From assembly GCA_029552745.1 (NCBI GenBank), contig JAKPDK010000070.1, positions 248,001 to 312,000 of the forward strand: a stretch of DNA of 64,000 nucleotides, in the 5' to 3' direction. The notes under the pieces are model-generated. The model was not told the origin of the DNA. It was given only the letters and a program-made list of their open reading frames with translations, and did no database searches. Shown piece by piece: positions 43,076 through 51,762 of the stretch. The DNA comes from Candidatus Hydrogenedentota bacterium. GTDB taxonomy: Bacteria > Hydrogenedentota > Hydrogenedentia > Hydrogenedentales > SLHB01. The stretch's first letter is position 1, and each line of letters starts with the position of its first letter. A program made the position numbers and the translations under genes.

Positions 43076-45532
43076 ATGCGTCACGTCCGTTCAACCATTT
43101 TTTTCTTGTCTTGTGTCCTTGTTTCGGTGGGCTGGCATTTTGAAACGGTGGCGGAACTTACTCTGCCGGCTGAGAAGCCCGGCGGTATGATCCAACTTCC
43201 CAATCAATGGCGTCTTGACCCTGCTGGAAAAGGATACGCATTAGGCCTGTTCCCAATGAACATGAAGCTGTCGCCGGATGGCAAATACCTTGCTGTGTTG
43301 CATTGTGGAGGAGGGGATCACGAGATCATGGTATTTGACACACGTACCATGCAACGTATTTTTCATACGGTCGTGCCCAACGCGTTCTATGGTATCACAT
43401 TTTCGAAATCCGGTGACCGAATTTATGTGAGCGGCGGTGAATCCGAAGTAGTTTGGATTTACGGATTTGAGGCAGGCTACTTGTTTAAACCTAAAGCCGT
43501 TTCTCTTGCACCGGAGAAAGAGCAATATGTCCCTTGTGGCGTGGAAGTGAGTCCGGATGGAAAATTGCTAGCCGTTGCGGAAACTTGGGGTAATCGAATC
43601 ACGATTCTGGACACGACAACCACGGCAACGCGGGCACAATTTCAGTTAGAGCCAGAAACGCGGCCTTACGACTGCAAATTCTCTCGCGACGGAAAGATGC
43701 TTTATGTAAGTCTTTGGGGCAAGGCATCTGTATATTTAGTTTATCTCGGCGGAAGTAGCCCTGAATTTTACGGGAAAATCCCTACGGGTGCGCATCCTAA
43801 CGAGATGGTATTGGATGGAAACGGCGCAAGGCTGTTTGTAGCCAACGCAAATGATAACACCGTTTCGGTGATCGATACGATTACCATGAGAGTGGTGGAG
43901 ACCCTGCAAACGGCAATCTATCCCGATGCCCCCGAAGGGAGCACTCCAAATTCGCTTACTGTCAGCCCGGACGGGTCGAAGCTCTATGTAGCGAATGCAG
44001 ATAACAACTGCCTTGCCGTGTTCGATATTTCACAGGCGGGCCGCACCGTTCCTGTGGGGTTCATACCTGTAGGATGGTATCCTACTTCCGTGCGGATTTC
44101 TCCGGATGGTTTGACGTTGTACGTCGCTAACGCAAAAGGTTTTTCCTCAAATGCCAATCGGCATGGCCCTAATCCTTATTGGCGAGGAGAACAAAGGAGG
44201 ACGCTGGAGCAACACGTGCGGCTTCTGTTGCAAGGTACGCTTTCTGTCATACCCGTGCCGTCGTCTGAGGAATATCCGTCTTATACGGCTCGCGTATACG
44301 CCAGTTCTCCATATCGCCCGGATAAACTGCCTGTAGCGACACCTCCCAAGGGAAGCCCGATTCCTGGCAGAGTGGGTGAGCCGTCGCCGATCAAGTACTG
44401 TATTTACATCATCAAAGAAAATAGAACGTACGACCAAGTGCTTGGTGATATGCCCGAGGGCAATGGTGATCCGAGTTTATGCCTGTTTCCAGAAAAATAT
44501 ACCCCGAATCATCATGCGCTTGCCCGCGAGTTTGTTTTGTTAGACAATTTTTATGTAGAAGCGCAAGTGAGTGCTGACGGGCATGAGTGGACAACGGGGG
44601 CGTATGCGACGGATTTTGTACAAAAAACGTGGCCTAGCAATTATGGTGGGCATGGACTTTCCTACCCATCCGAAGGTGCCTATCCAACGGCTTTCCCTTC
44701 CGCGGGTTATATCTGGGACAAATGTCGGGAAAAAGGTATTTCGTACCGCAGTTATGGAGAGTTCATCGATCCCCCGGCAAAGAAAGGGGAACCCTGCACG
44801 ACGGCGGTTGAGTCGTTGCAGGGGCATTTTCATCCGTTTTTCGTCGGGTGGGACATGTCCATTCCAGACGTCGAGCGCGCTCGTCTATTCATTGAAGAGT
44901 TTCGCTCCCTGGTAGTTCAGAACGCATGGCCTCGTTTTATTGTGATGCGTCTACCGAATGATCACACCCAAGGTTCTAAAGCGGGTGCTTTAACGCCGCG
45001 TGCGATGGTTGCAGACAACGATCTTGCGTTAGGTATGGTAATAGAGGAAATTTCGCGGAGTTCTATCTGGAAAGAAACCGCGGTGTTTGTTGTGGAAGAC
45101 GATGCGCAAAATGGGCCGGACCATGTAGATGCGCATAGAACTGTGGCTTTCGTCATCAGTCCTTATACGCGAGGACGAGGAAGAGACAGTACATTTTATT
45201 CAACGGCAAGTATGCTGAGGACTATGGAATTGATTCTTGGATTGGAGCCGATGAGTCAATATGATGCCGCGGCGCTCCCTATGTACAACACGTTTCGGTC
45301 GCGTCCCAACGCGCGTTCCTATAAGTGCAAACCGGTGCCTGAAGAGTTGCGCTCTGTGCGTAATTCTCCCGACGGGTGGGGTGCAGACCTTTCCGCCAAG
45401 CTGAATTTTGAAAAAGAGGATGCAGCAGACGACCTGCTCTTCAATGAAATCATCTGGCGTTCTATTCGCGGTGCTTCCTCTACGATGCCGGCTCCCGTAC
45501 GGGCAGCGTTTGTGTTCCCGCAAGGGGATTAA
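43076..45532 (+). CDS. YncE-type beta-propeller fused to phosphoesterase (exported)
   Basis: An 818-residue exported protein. After a signal peptide, residues about 50-370 form a WD/YVTN-like seven-bladed propeller (blade ends such as LSPDGKYLAVLH, VSPDGKLLAVAE and VSPDGSKLYVANADN). The C-terminal half (about 440-760) belongs to the alkaline-phosphatase superfamily phosphoesterases: IYIIKENRTYDQVLGDM, NFYVEAQVSADGHEW, RLPNDHTQGSK, VVEDDAQNGPDHVDAHRT. Such fusions are known in several phyla; they probably hydrolyse phosphate esters or phospholipids outside the cytoplasm. The gene is single, and its stop (45530-45532) abuts the stop of the convergent permease gene exactly. Confidence 0.92.
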   Translation: MRHVRSTIFFLSCVLVSVGWHFETVAELTLPAEKPGGMIQLPNQWRLDPAGKGYALGLFPMNMKLSPDGKYLAVLHCGGGDHEIMVFDTRTMQRIFHTVVPNAFYGITFSKSGDRIYVSGGESEVVWIYGFEAGYLFKPKAVSLAPEKEQYVPCGVEVSPDGKLLAVAETWGNRITILDTTTTATRAQFQLEPETRPYDCKFSRDGKMLYVSLWGKASVYLVYLGGSSPEFYGKIPTGAHPNEMVLDGNGARLFVANANDNTVSVIDTITMRVVETLQTAIYPDAPEGSTPNSLTVSPDGSKLYVANADNNCLAVFDISQAGRTVPVGFIPVGWYPTSVRISPDGLTLYVANAKGFSSNANRHGPNPYWRGEQRRTLEQHVRLLLQGTLSVIPVPSSEEYPSYTARVYASSPYRPDKLPVATPPKGSPIPGRVGEPSPIKYCIYIIKENRTYDQVLGDMPEGNGDPSLCLFPEKYTPNHHALAREFVLLDNFYVEAQVSADGHEWTTGAYATDFVQKTWPSNYGGHGLSYPSEGAYPTAFPSAGYIWDKCREKGISYRSYGEFIDPPAKKGEPCTTAVESLQGHFHPFFVGWDMSIPDVERARLFIEEFRSLVVQNAWPRFIVMRLPNDHTQGSKAGALTPRAMVADNDLALGMVIEEISRSSIWKETAVFVVEDDAQNGPDHVDAHRTVAFVISPYTRGRGRDSTFYSTASMLRTMELILGLEPMSQYDAAALPMYNTFRSRPNARSYKCKPVPEELRSVRNSPDGWGADLSAKLNFEKEDAADDLLFNEIIWRSIRGASSTMPAPVRAAFVFPQGD

Positions 45533-47203
45533 TCAGGTCTTCATTCCGGTGAGGGTAATGCCTTGGATAAACTGCCTCTGGGCAGCGAAAAACAATATAA
45601 TGATAGGTAGTGTCATGAGTACGGACGCTGCCATCATAAGTCCATAATTACCACCTTGTACGACTTTTAATGCAAATAACCCAAGGCTTAGTGGATACAA
45701 TTCCTGATCGCTCAAGTAAATCAATGGTCCCATGAAATCATTCCATGTTCCCATAAAGGTGAAAATACCGATAGTCGCCAGCGCGGGTTTGATAAGTGGG
45801 AGAATAATTCTGGCGTAGATACCAAAGAAACCGCAGCCGTCAATTTTGGCGCTGTCTTCAAGGTCTGCCGGGATCGTCCGCATAAATTGTCTTAGCAAGA
45901 ATATGAAAAAAGCCCCCCCGAAAAAAGACGGTACCCATAACGGCAAAAGGGTATTGTACCACCCGATATTCTTGTAGATGAGAAACACAGGAATCATCGT
46001 AACTTGGGGAGGAATCATCAGTGTGGACAGCACCAGCAAGAAGCAGAATTCTCGCCCGGGCCAGCGTAGGCGTGCAAACGAAAAAGCGACAAGCGACGAA
46101 CCTATGATTTGACCTATGACAGAAAGCACGACGAGAAAGATGCTGTTCTTAACGTACATGAGCAGAGGGACTCGTCGAACTGCATCACGGTAGTTAAAAA
46201 ATATTTTATTAAACCCTGCGATTAGACGAGAACCATAGCGACAGGTCAACGTGAGGCGCAGCGCATGCGGGTTGGTGAAATCGGATAAGCCCGTGGGCTG
46301 AAGAGATAGCCAGGTTTTCATTTTCAACCGGTCGTCATCTTCACTGGGAAACTGCCAAGTAATGTCCTGAGCACGGTCGCTTTGAAGATAAGCGGCTTCC
46401 ACCGATTCGTATTTTTTCCCTGCCAATTCTACAGTTGCCCAGATTTCATGCCACGAACGATCCCCTTGTAAACTGACCACCAGTTTTTTCAAATTTTCGC
46501 TAGGCATATGCAAGGGAAGTACGATTTGAAGGGCGAAATTCTTCTTTTCCTTGAAGGAATAATGAACCTCGAGATTGGGGCGTAAGAGCCCGGTCATTCG
46601 TGGAACAAGCTCGGCATCGCCTGAGATAACACGCCAGGGAAAATTCTGGTTGGCTGTGGGATACTCCACAGAAACAACGTCCCAACCATGTAGAACAACG
46701 TCGGAAACGGCCATACGCCGATATACGGTTTCGAAGACCTCAGATACCATCTCTTGAGTGACGTTTTTTGAAAACCAAGTTGCTGCTTCTTGTTCAGAAG
46801 CCTGGAAGATCTCATCGGGAGCTCTTTTTAAGAGGCGGTTGAAGATCCCTTCTGCCAGATCACGTTCCTCAAGATATGGTGCAAAAAAATCTGGCAGCGA
46901 GCCACGAAGTTCTCCGACTTGTGCCTTTATTCCAGATAAAATGTTCTCGTAATTCCTGTTCCAGTCTTCCAACGCTACGTTAGTGGGTTTTTGAGGTCGT
47001 TCATTTGCACGTAGCTGGATATATGGGGATTGCCGCACGCCACTAGGGAGTTCAGGAATCCATTTCGGCGGGTACATTTCATCGGGTTGTTTGCAGCTCG
47101 TGCTGAATAACCAAATGAAAGGAACGGCAAACAGAAACGAACCTGCTATCAGCACACTGTGCAGACAAAGCTTGCCCAAGATTTTCCGTGCCTGTAGATT
47201 CAT
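45533..47203 (-). CDS. ABC importer permease (MalG type) with a large periplasmic insert
   Basis: The 556 residues hold a first membrane helix (about 15-33), then roughly 310 mostly hydrophilic residues (about 36-345) before the standard five helices (from 349). The last 208 residues are typical of MalG-class permeases, with the ATPase-contacting EAA loop DLEDSAKIDGCGFFGIYARI and TWNDFMGPLIYL. Normal MalG has a loop of only about 50 residues at this point. The insert has alternating predicted helices and strands (for example ERDLAEGIFNRLL and VHYSFKEKKNFALQIVLPL) and no domain I recognise. It pairs with the upstream fused gene (21 nt apart). No ATPase gene adjoins. Confidence 0.9.
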   Translation of the reverse strand: MNLQARKILGKLCLHSVLIAGSFLFAVPFIWLFSTSCKQPDEMYPPKWIPELPSGVRQSPYIQLRANERPQKPTNVALEDWNRNYENILSGIKAQVGELRGSLPDFFAPYLEERDLAEGIFNRLLKRAPDEIFQASEQEAATWFSKNVTQEMVSEVFETVYRRMAVSDVVLHGWDVVSVEYPTANQNFPWRVISGDAELVPRMTGLLRPNLEVHYSFKEKKNFALQIVLPLHMPSENLKKLVVSLQGDRSWHEIWATVELAGKKYESVEAAYLQSDRAQDITWQFPSEDDDRLKMKTWLSLQPTGLSDFTNPHALRLTLTCRYGSRLIAGFNKIFFNYRDAVRRVPLLMYVKNSIFLVVLSVIGQIIGSSLVAFSFARLRWPGREFCFLLVLSTLMIPPQVTMIPVFLIYKNIGWYNTLLPLWVPSFFGGAFFIFLLRQFMRTIPADLEDSAKIDGCGFFGIYARIILPLIKPALATIGIFTFMGTWNDFMGPLIYLSDQELYPLSLGLFALKVVQGGNYGLMMAASVLMTLPIIILFFAAQRQFIQGITLTGMKT

Positions 47204-47224
47204 CGTTTGGAGTTATTTGCCTGT

Positions 47225-49681
47225 CTATTTTTCCGATTCGTAATATACCCAGTGTTTGGAGATATACAGCTGCAATGCAGTCAAGGCCAACACAATAACA
47301 AACAAGACCCATGCCATTGCCGAAGCGTAACCCATCTTGAGGAATTTGAATGCGTTGTTAAAAAGGGCGTAGGCATAGAAAAGCGTGGAGTTAACCGGTC
47401 CACCTTGGGTCATGACATAGGCTTGCGTGAAAATTTGGAAAGTTCCAATGACGCCCATGATGAGGTTTAATAAGATGTAGGGACTGAGCATCGGAATGGT
47501 TATGCTAAAAAATCGGCGCCAACGGCCCGCCCCGTCAATTTCCGCTGCTTCGTACAAATGTTTTGGAATGCCTTTCAGCCCGGCTAGCCAGATAATCATG
47601 CCGCCGCCCGAGCCCCAAAGTCCCATGAGGATCAAAGCGGGTTTCGCCCACACGGGGTCTTGAAGCCAGCGTGGGCCGGAAATACCGAATTTTTGGAGAA
47701 GGGCATTCAGTATGCCCTCTTGGGGGTTAAATATCCAAAGCCAAAGAATCGACGCAGCCACGGCAGGCATAATAGTCGGGAGGTAGAAAAATGTGCGATA
47801 GATAGCCATGCCGCGGATTTCGAAGCTTAAGAGCATGGCTATCCCCAAACTGACAGCCATTCCTAACGGTATTCCAATGGCCATAAACAAGGTGTTACCC
47901 ATCGATTTGTAGAAAAGATCGTCGTGAAGAAACATTTCCACATAGTTCTTCAGGCCCACCCAGCGGGGTGGGTGAAAAATGTCATACTCACAGAAACTCA
48001 TGAAGAAGGAGAACAAAATGGGACCTCCCCCAAAGATTAGAAAGCCCAGAAACCAAGGGGCAGCAAAGAGATATCCGGCGCGAAACTCTCGCCTAAAATA
48101 CCCACGGGCTCGCATTTGTCGGTTGAAATAAATGTATCCTGTGGCGGTACTCAAAATAACGAGCAAAATATAGGTGAGCAAAACAGGTCGCCAGTCCAAG
48201 ACAGGATAGTTTTGGGGTTTGTAGATCTTGTCCAGTTCACGCTGGACTGTAGCGGTGGCATTGTCCAAAGCAATTTGAGCATTTCGTTGAATGTCGTTTT
48301 TGTCGTACTGTTTATAGATACCCTGTTCCAGGGCATCAACTTGTTTCTTCCACAACAGCTGTCCAACGGGGGTCACAGGTCGGTACTTGGAAAAGGGCAT
48401 CGAGTCAACAAACACCCGTTTTGCTTCTTTGAATCTGGGGCTGATGGTAGGATCGCTATATAGATACTCCTCCATTAGCCATTCCGTGATATCTTTTCGA
48501 GCGCTAATATTGGGTATCCACACGTTTCCTGAGGCTCGGGCGCTTTGGCGTTGGGCATCCGACTTGATTTTAGTAGCGCGTTTGGAAACCATGTATTTGA
48601 TGAATTCCCAAGCCTCTTCGGGATGTTCTGCGCCTGCTGGTATTACCAGTGACCATCCACCGCACCAGCCCAGGGGTTTTTTCCCTTCTGGAGCGGGCGC
48701 TAAAGTGACTCCAAAACGCATATCTCTCCGGAGATTGATGATGTTGTTAATATACATGTCTCCATCAATACGCATGGCAATTTTGTTCGCCAAGAAGGGA
48801 TCGAGGTCAGCACCTTCTTGGCTGGTCTGAAAAGCATTCACTTCTGCCGCGCCGCCCATAATGTCGTAAAGCTTTGTCATGAAAGCGAGTGCTTCCACAA
48901 TGGCAGGCTCGTTTAAGGTACAGGTTTTTCCATCGTCGCTCATAAACGTCCCGCCATTGAGCCAACCGAAGATATAAAGCCAAGAATTGCCATAATTTGG
49001 GATTATCCCGACTCGGATCAGGCGTCCTTGGCTATCACGTTCGGTCAGGATGCGCGTGGCTTTTTCCCACTGTTCCCAGGTTCGTGGCGGTCCGACTTTC
49101 GTCGGGTCTTCCGGATCGACACAACCAGCCGCTATCAACTCATCGGCATGTTTTTCAAACAAATCGATGTTGTAATACATTGCCCGATTGTCTGTGTCCG
49201 TGGGAATAGCGAAAAGTTCACCGTTATAACATGCTTCTGCCCAACAGGGTGGATAGAACTGCTCTTCATATAATGTGAAGGGGTCGGTGGGGCGTTCTTT
49301 TTGGTCTTTTTCCAAGAACCGCTGCAGCGACATGAAAGCCCCTTTGGATGCCCATTCGCCAACGGCAAACCTATCGAAGAAGACGACATCCGGAGGATCA
49401 CCACCGGCGATTCCACACAAGAGGCGCTGCGGGTCTTCTGTCTTATTCACCGAAGCACTTTGAGCCATAATAACTTTAATGGGGCGTCGGCCGTCTTTAC
49501 CGTCATGAAGGGTTTCGAAGTCTTGCACCAGATCGGAAGCAAGGATGTCTCCTTCATTGCCCCAATAGTAAAGTGTTACGGGTGGGTCAGCTTGGTCCGC
49601 ACATGAAAGGGAGATAAATAGGTTCAGGAGTACCACGGCCAGAATTATTTGTTTGGATGCGGTATTTTTTCTCTCGTGCAT
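47225..49681 (-). CDS. ABC importer: solute-binding protein fused to MalF-type permease
   Basis: One 818-residue polypeptide joins an extracellular binding protein (about 1-490) to a MalF-class permease (about 491-818). The N-terminus has a signal/anchor helix ending in SLSC. The binding domain shows VTLYYWGNEGDILASDLV, GGDPPDVVFFDRFAVGEW, PTDTDNRAMYYN, and GGWSLVIPAGAEHPEEAW, typical of family 1 sugar binding proteins. The permease part has the EAA loop YEAAEIDGAGRWRRFFSITI. ATG 49681, with GAGG 8-11 nt upstream, is preferred over GTG 49693. It leads the two-gene operon. A permanently tethered binding protein means one substrate trap per transporter. The ATPase must be encoded elsewhere. Confidence 0.92.
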   Translation of the reverse strand: MHERKNTASKQIILAVVLLNLFISLSCADQADPPVTLYYWGNEGDILASDLVQDFETLHDGKDGRRPIKVIMAQSASVNKTEDPQRLLCGIAGGDPPDVVFFDRFAVGEWASKGAFMSLQRFLEKDQKERPTDPFTLYEEQFYPPCWAEACYNGELFAIPTDTDNRAMYYNIDLFEKHADELIAAGCVDPEDPTKVGPPRTWEQWEKATRILTERDSQGRLIRVGIIPNYGNSWLYIFGWLNGGTFMSDDGKTCTLNEPAIVEALAFMTKLYDIMGGAAEVNAFQTSQEGADLDPFLANKIAMRIDGDMYINNIINLRRDMRFGVTLAPAPEGKKPLGWCGGWSLVIPAGAEHPEEAWEFIKYMVSKRATKIKSDAQRQSARASGNVWIPNISARKDITEWLMEEYLYSDPTISPRFKEAKRVFVDSMPFSKYRPVTPVGQLLWKKQVDALEQGIYKQYDKNDIQRNAQIALDNATATVQRELDKIYKPQNYPVLDWRPVLLTYILLVILSTATGYIYFNRQMRARGYFRREFRAGYLFAAPWFLGFLIFGGGPILFSFFMSFCEYDIFHPPRWVGLKNYVEMFLHDDLFYKSMGNTLFMAIGIPLGMAVSLGIAMLLSFEIRGMAIYRTFFYLPTIMPAVAASILWLWIFNPQEGILNALLQKFGISGPRWLQDPVWAKPALILMGLWGSGGGMIIWLAGLKGIPKHLYEAAEIDGAGRWRRFFSITIPMLSPYILLNLIMGVIGTFQIFTQAYVMTQGGPVNSTLFYAYALFNNAFKFLKMGYASAMAWVLFVIVLALTALQLYISKHWVYYESEK

Positions 49682-49800
49682 GCACGTCCTCACGCAGCAA
49701 ACAAGCCGTTACTTCTTTTAGGTTGAACTCGTTTTAGAAGCGAATCGGTACGTTGCCAAAAAGCAATGAAACCATAGTACCGTTGACTTTTTCAAGAAAA

Positions 49801-50336
49801 TGTATTTGTCCAGCACCTTTGGCACTTTTTATTATGTTAAATGAGGAGTTGAAGAGGGGTTTTTCCTCTCAGGGTAGTTATTTAGGAAAAGGCACAGACG
49901 TATAGCGCCCATAGGTACATCTGAGTCATTTACGCTCCTCTTGAGCATACGTTTAAGACACGCCCGTTTCCGGACAATGTGCTCTTGTGCTACGCGCCGC
50001 CGACCACTGTCATTGCGCGGAGCCCCGAAGGGGCGACGTGGCAATCCTCTTAGGTATCCGGAGATTACTTAGACCTCTGCCCGTTGGCCTCTTGCGCTGC
50101 GCGGGTCGAGGGACTACTTCGTCGTTCGTGGACTCGCTCCTCGCAATGGCCATTGGGGCACTGTGTGGGAAGGGATTGGCTTTGGCTAGGGTGTGGTTGG
50201 GCGCAGCGTCTTGCGCCCCTACAAAAAACATGGGGACTACTTCGTCACTCGGGGATTCGCTCTACGCAATTACAACCGGGCGTATAACCCCACGTCTACG
50301 TCCTCGACGCACGGCCACACGATTGTGAGCTCGTGC
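49801..50336 (+). mobile_element. MITE-like element, copy B
   Basis: About 536 bp matching copy A in its left end (TGTATTTGTCCAGCACCTTT), the TCATTGCG-CGGAGCCCC-GGGGCGACGTGGCAATCC block, the CTCCTCGCAATGG block and the right end (TCTACGTCCTCGACG...TTGTGAGC). One module is duplicated inside: ACTACTTCGTCGTTCG... (about 50112-50150) recurs as ACTACTTCGTCACTCG... (about 50236-50275). The right terminus is more diverged than in A, and no flanking direct repeat was found. Short frames in it are not genes. Confidence 0.68.
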
Positions 50337-50374
50337 ATATTTGGTCGGCAAGAACGACAGTGCTCCGGGTCAAA

Positions 50375-51193
50375 TCAATCCTGATGGAAAATGATGGGAC
50401 CGGGACCGTTGGTTCCGTCGGGGAGCAACCGAAGGTCGGGATTGCTGTAACTTTCAGGTTTGGCTTCGCCCTGTCGCGTTCTGGCGCGATAGTCGAAGTC
50501 AAGAAGTCCGTTCTTATTTATGTCCCTTGTCGCGAGATAGTAGGCACGAAGGGCGGCCGCCTGATACTTAAAGTTTTGGTCAGGAAGAGAGGCAATGAAG
50601 GCGTTCTCATTTGGAGCCTCAACGATTCCCGCTGTACTTTGATAGGGTCCCACCGAAATAAGGACAAACGCATCGTACCGGGGTGCTAGCAAGTTCAACG
50701 AACTTGCCGCGGCAGGCCAAGTGGAACCGTCCCAGTTTTCCCCTACGGCTCGGCGGAAACGTTCGAAGGTTTCCTTATTAACCGGGGCGTAGATAAACGG
50801 GCGTTTTTTCAGATTCGGGGGTTCGCCGGGGGACTCTTCTAGTAGCCCAATATGGCCATTTCCATCAGTGTCGAGGCCAAGACCGTCGGAGAAATAGTCA
50901 TACATTTTCTCTTCGCCATGGTGGCCAATCAGTTGCATATAAGGTATGGTGTTTATTTCTCCCTGGGGATTCCTTTTCACAAAGCCATATCCGAGCGGAT
51001 AGGTTTTGTACTGGGTAAAATACCCCGTCAGCGCCGTACGCATCTGGTTTAAAGTATTCTCTGTGTCAGCAATGCGTGCGCGTTCTAACACTCGCGGCAG
51101 AGTAGTCGCGGTAAAGGCCGCTAAAATCGCGATTATTGCGATCACGGTCAGCAATTCGATCAGCGTGAACCCCGACAGTTGTGTATGTTTCAT
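50375..51193 (-). CDS. Type II secretion/type IV pilin-like pseudopilin (GspG-like)
   Basis: The 272 residues from ATG 51193 carry the prepilin signal [20 protein letters not shown], cut after Gly, and an N-terminal helix of major-pseudopilin type. The GspG-like segment RARIADTENTLNQMRTALTGYF is followed by an Asp/Gly-rich, calcium-site-like stretch (DGLGLDTDGNGHIGLLEE) and a long tail with repeated Asn, Asp and Gly. GGAGG about 10 nt before ATG 51193 decides the start; an earlier in-frame start at 51223 is rejected. No secretion ATPase or platform gene is nearby, so it is an orphan. Copies B and C of the repeat flank it in opposite orientation. Confidence 0.88.
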   Translation of the reverse strand: MKHTQLSGFTLIELLTVIAIIAILAAFTATTLPRVLERARIADTENTLNQMRTALTGYFTQYKTYPLGYGFVKRNPQGEINTIPYMQLIGHHGEEKMYDYFSDGLGLDTDGNGHIGLLEESPGEPPNLKKRPFIYAPVNKETFERFRRAVGENWDGSTWPAAASSLNLLAPRYDAFVLISVGPYQSTAGIVEAPNENAFIASLPDQNFKYQAAALRAYYLATRDINKNGLLDFDYRARTRQGEAKPESYSNPDLRLLPDGTNGPGPIIFHQD

Positions 51194-51337
51194 CTTCGGG
51201 TACCTCCCCGTTTGTTTAAGCATTCTCTAATGCGATAATACCATGCAACCTAGGTGTTTTGCCAACGGTATGTCGATAAAACTTGATGTGCGGACTTCAC
51301 TTTAGTGCCACATGCCAGTCCCAGAAAAGCGGAGGAT

Positions 51338-51658
51338 GCATAAGTTCACAAACGTTTGGCTCTGCCTCAGGGAGATAGACCAGGCGTATACGCCCGGTCG
51401 TTATTGCGAGGGGCGAGTCTCCGAGCAACGAAGTAATCCTCTCTACCGCGCAGCGCGAGGAGACGTGGGACATGGGTCGGGGTAATCTCCGAATACCTAA
51501 GGGGATTGCCACGTCGCTCCTTCGGGGCTCCTCGCAATGACAGCCTGGTGTCGTAGCGTAAGGATTGGTATTTTTCTTTTAATGACCTTCCTGGAAAATC
51601 GTCTCTCCAATTCTTCATACAACATAACAAAAAGTGCCAAAGGTACCGGAATTATGAA
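51338..51658 (-). mobile_element. MITE-like element, copy C (short form)
   Basis: About 320 bp in inverted orientation to A and B. On the minus strand it starts near TTCATAATTCCGGTACC TTTGGCACTTTTTG and ends GCCAAACGTTTGTGAACTT. It has the central TCATTGCGAGGAGCCCC and GACGTGGCAATCCCC block but lacks the palindrome-rich part of A and the internal duplication of B. It lies about 100 nt upstream of the formate-THF ligase start, so it may form part of that promoter region. Confidence 0.68.
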
Positions 51659-51762
51659 CAAGATTGAACGAACCGACTATTTCTCATATCATTTTCGTGC
51701 TGCGGAAAATTCGAACTTTTTTGTGGCAGTGGGCCTATTTGTGCAAAAAGGGGATATGTTTC

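Noticed and set aside
49801-51658. CRISPR array or phage remnant
   Set aside because: The repeats are long, few, of unequal length and in opposite orientations, without regular spacers or phage genes.
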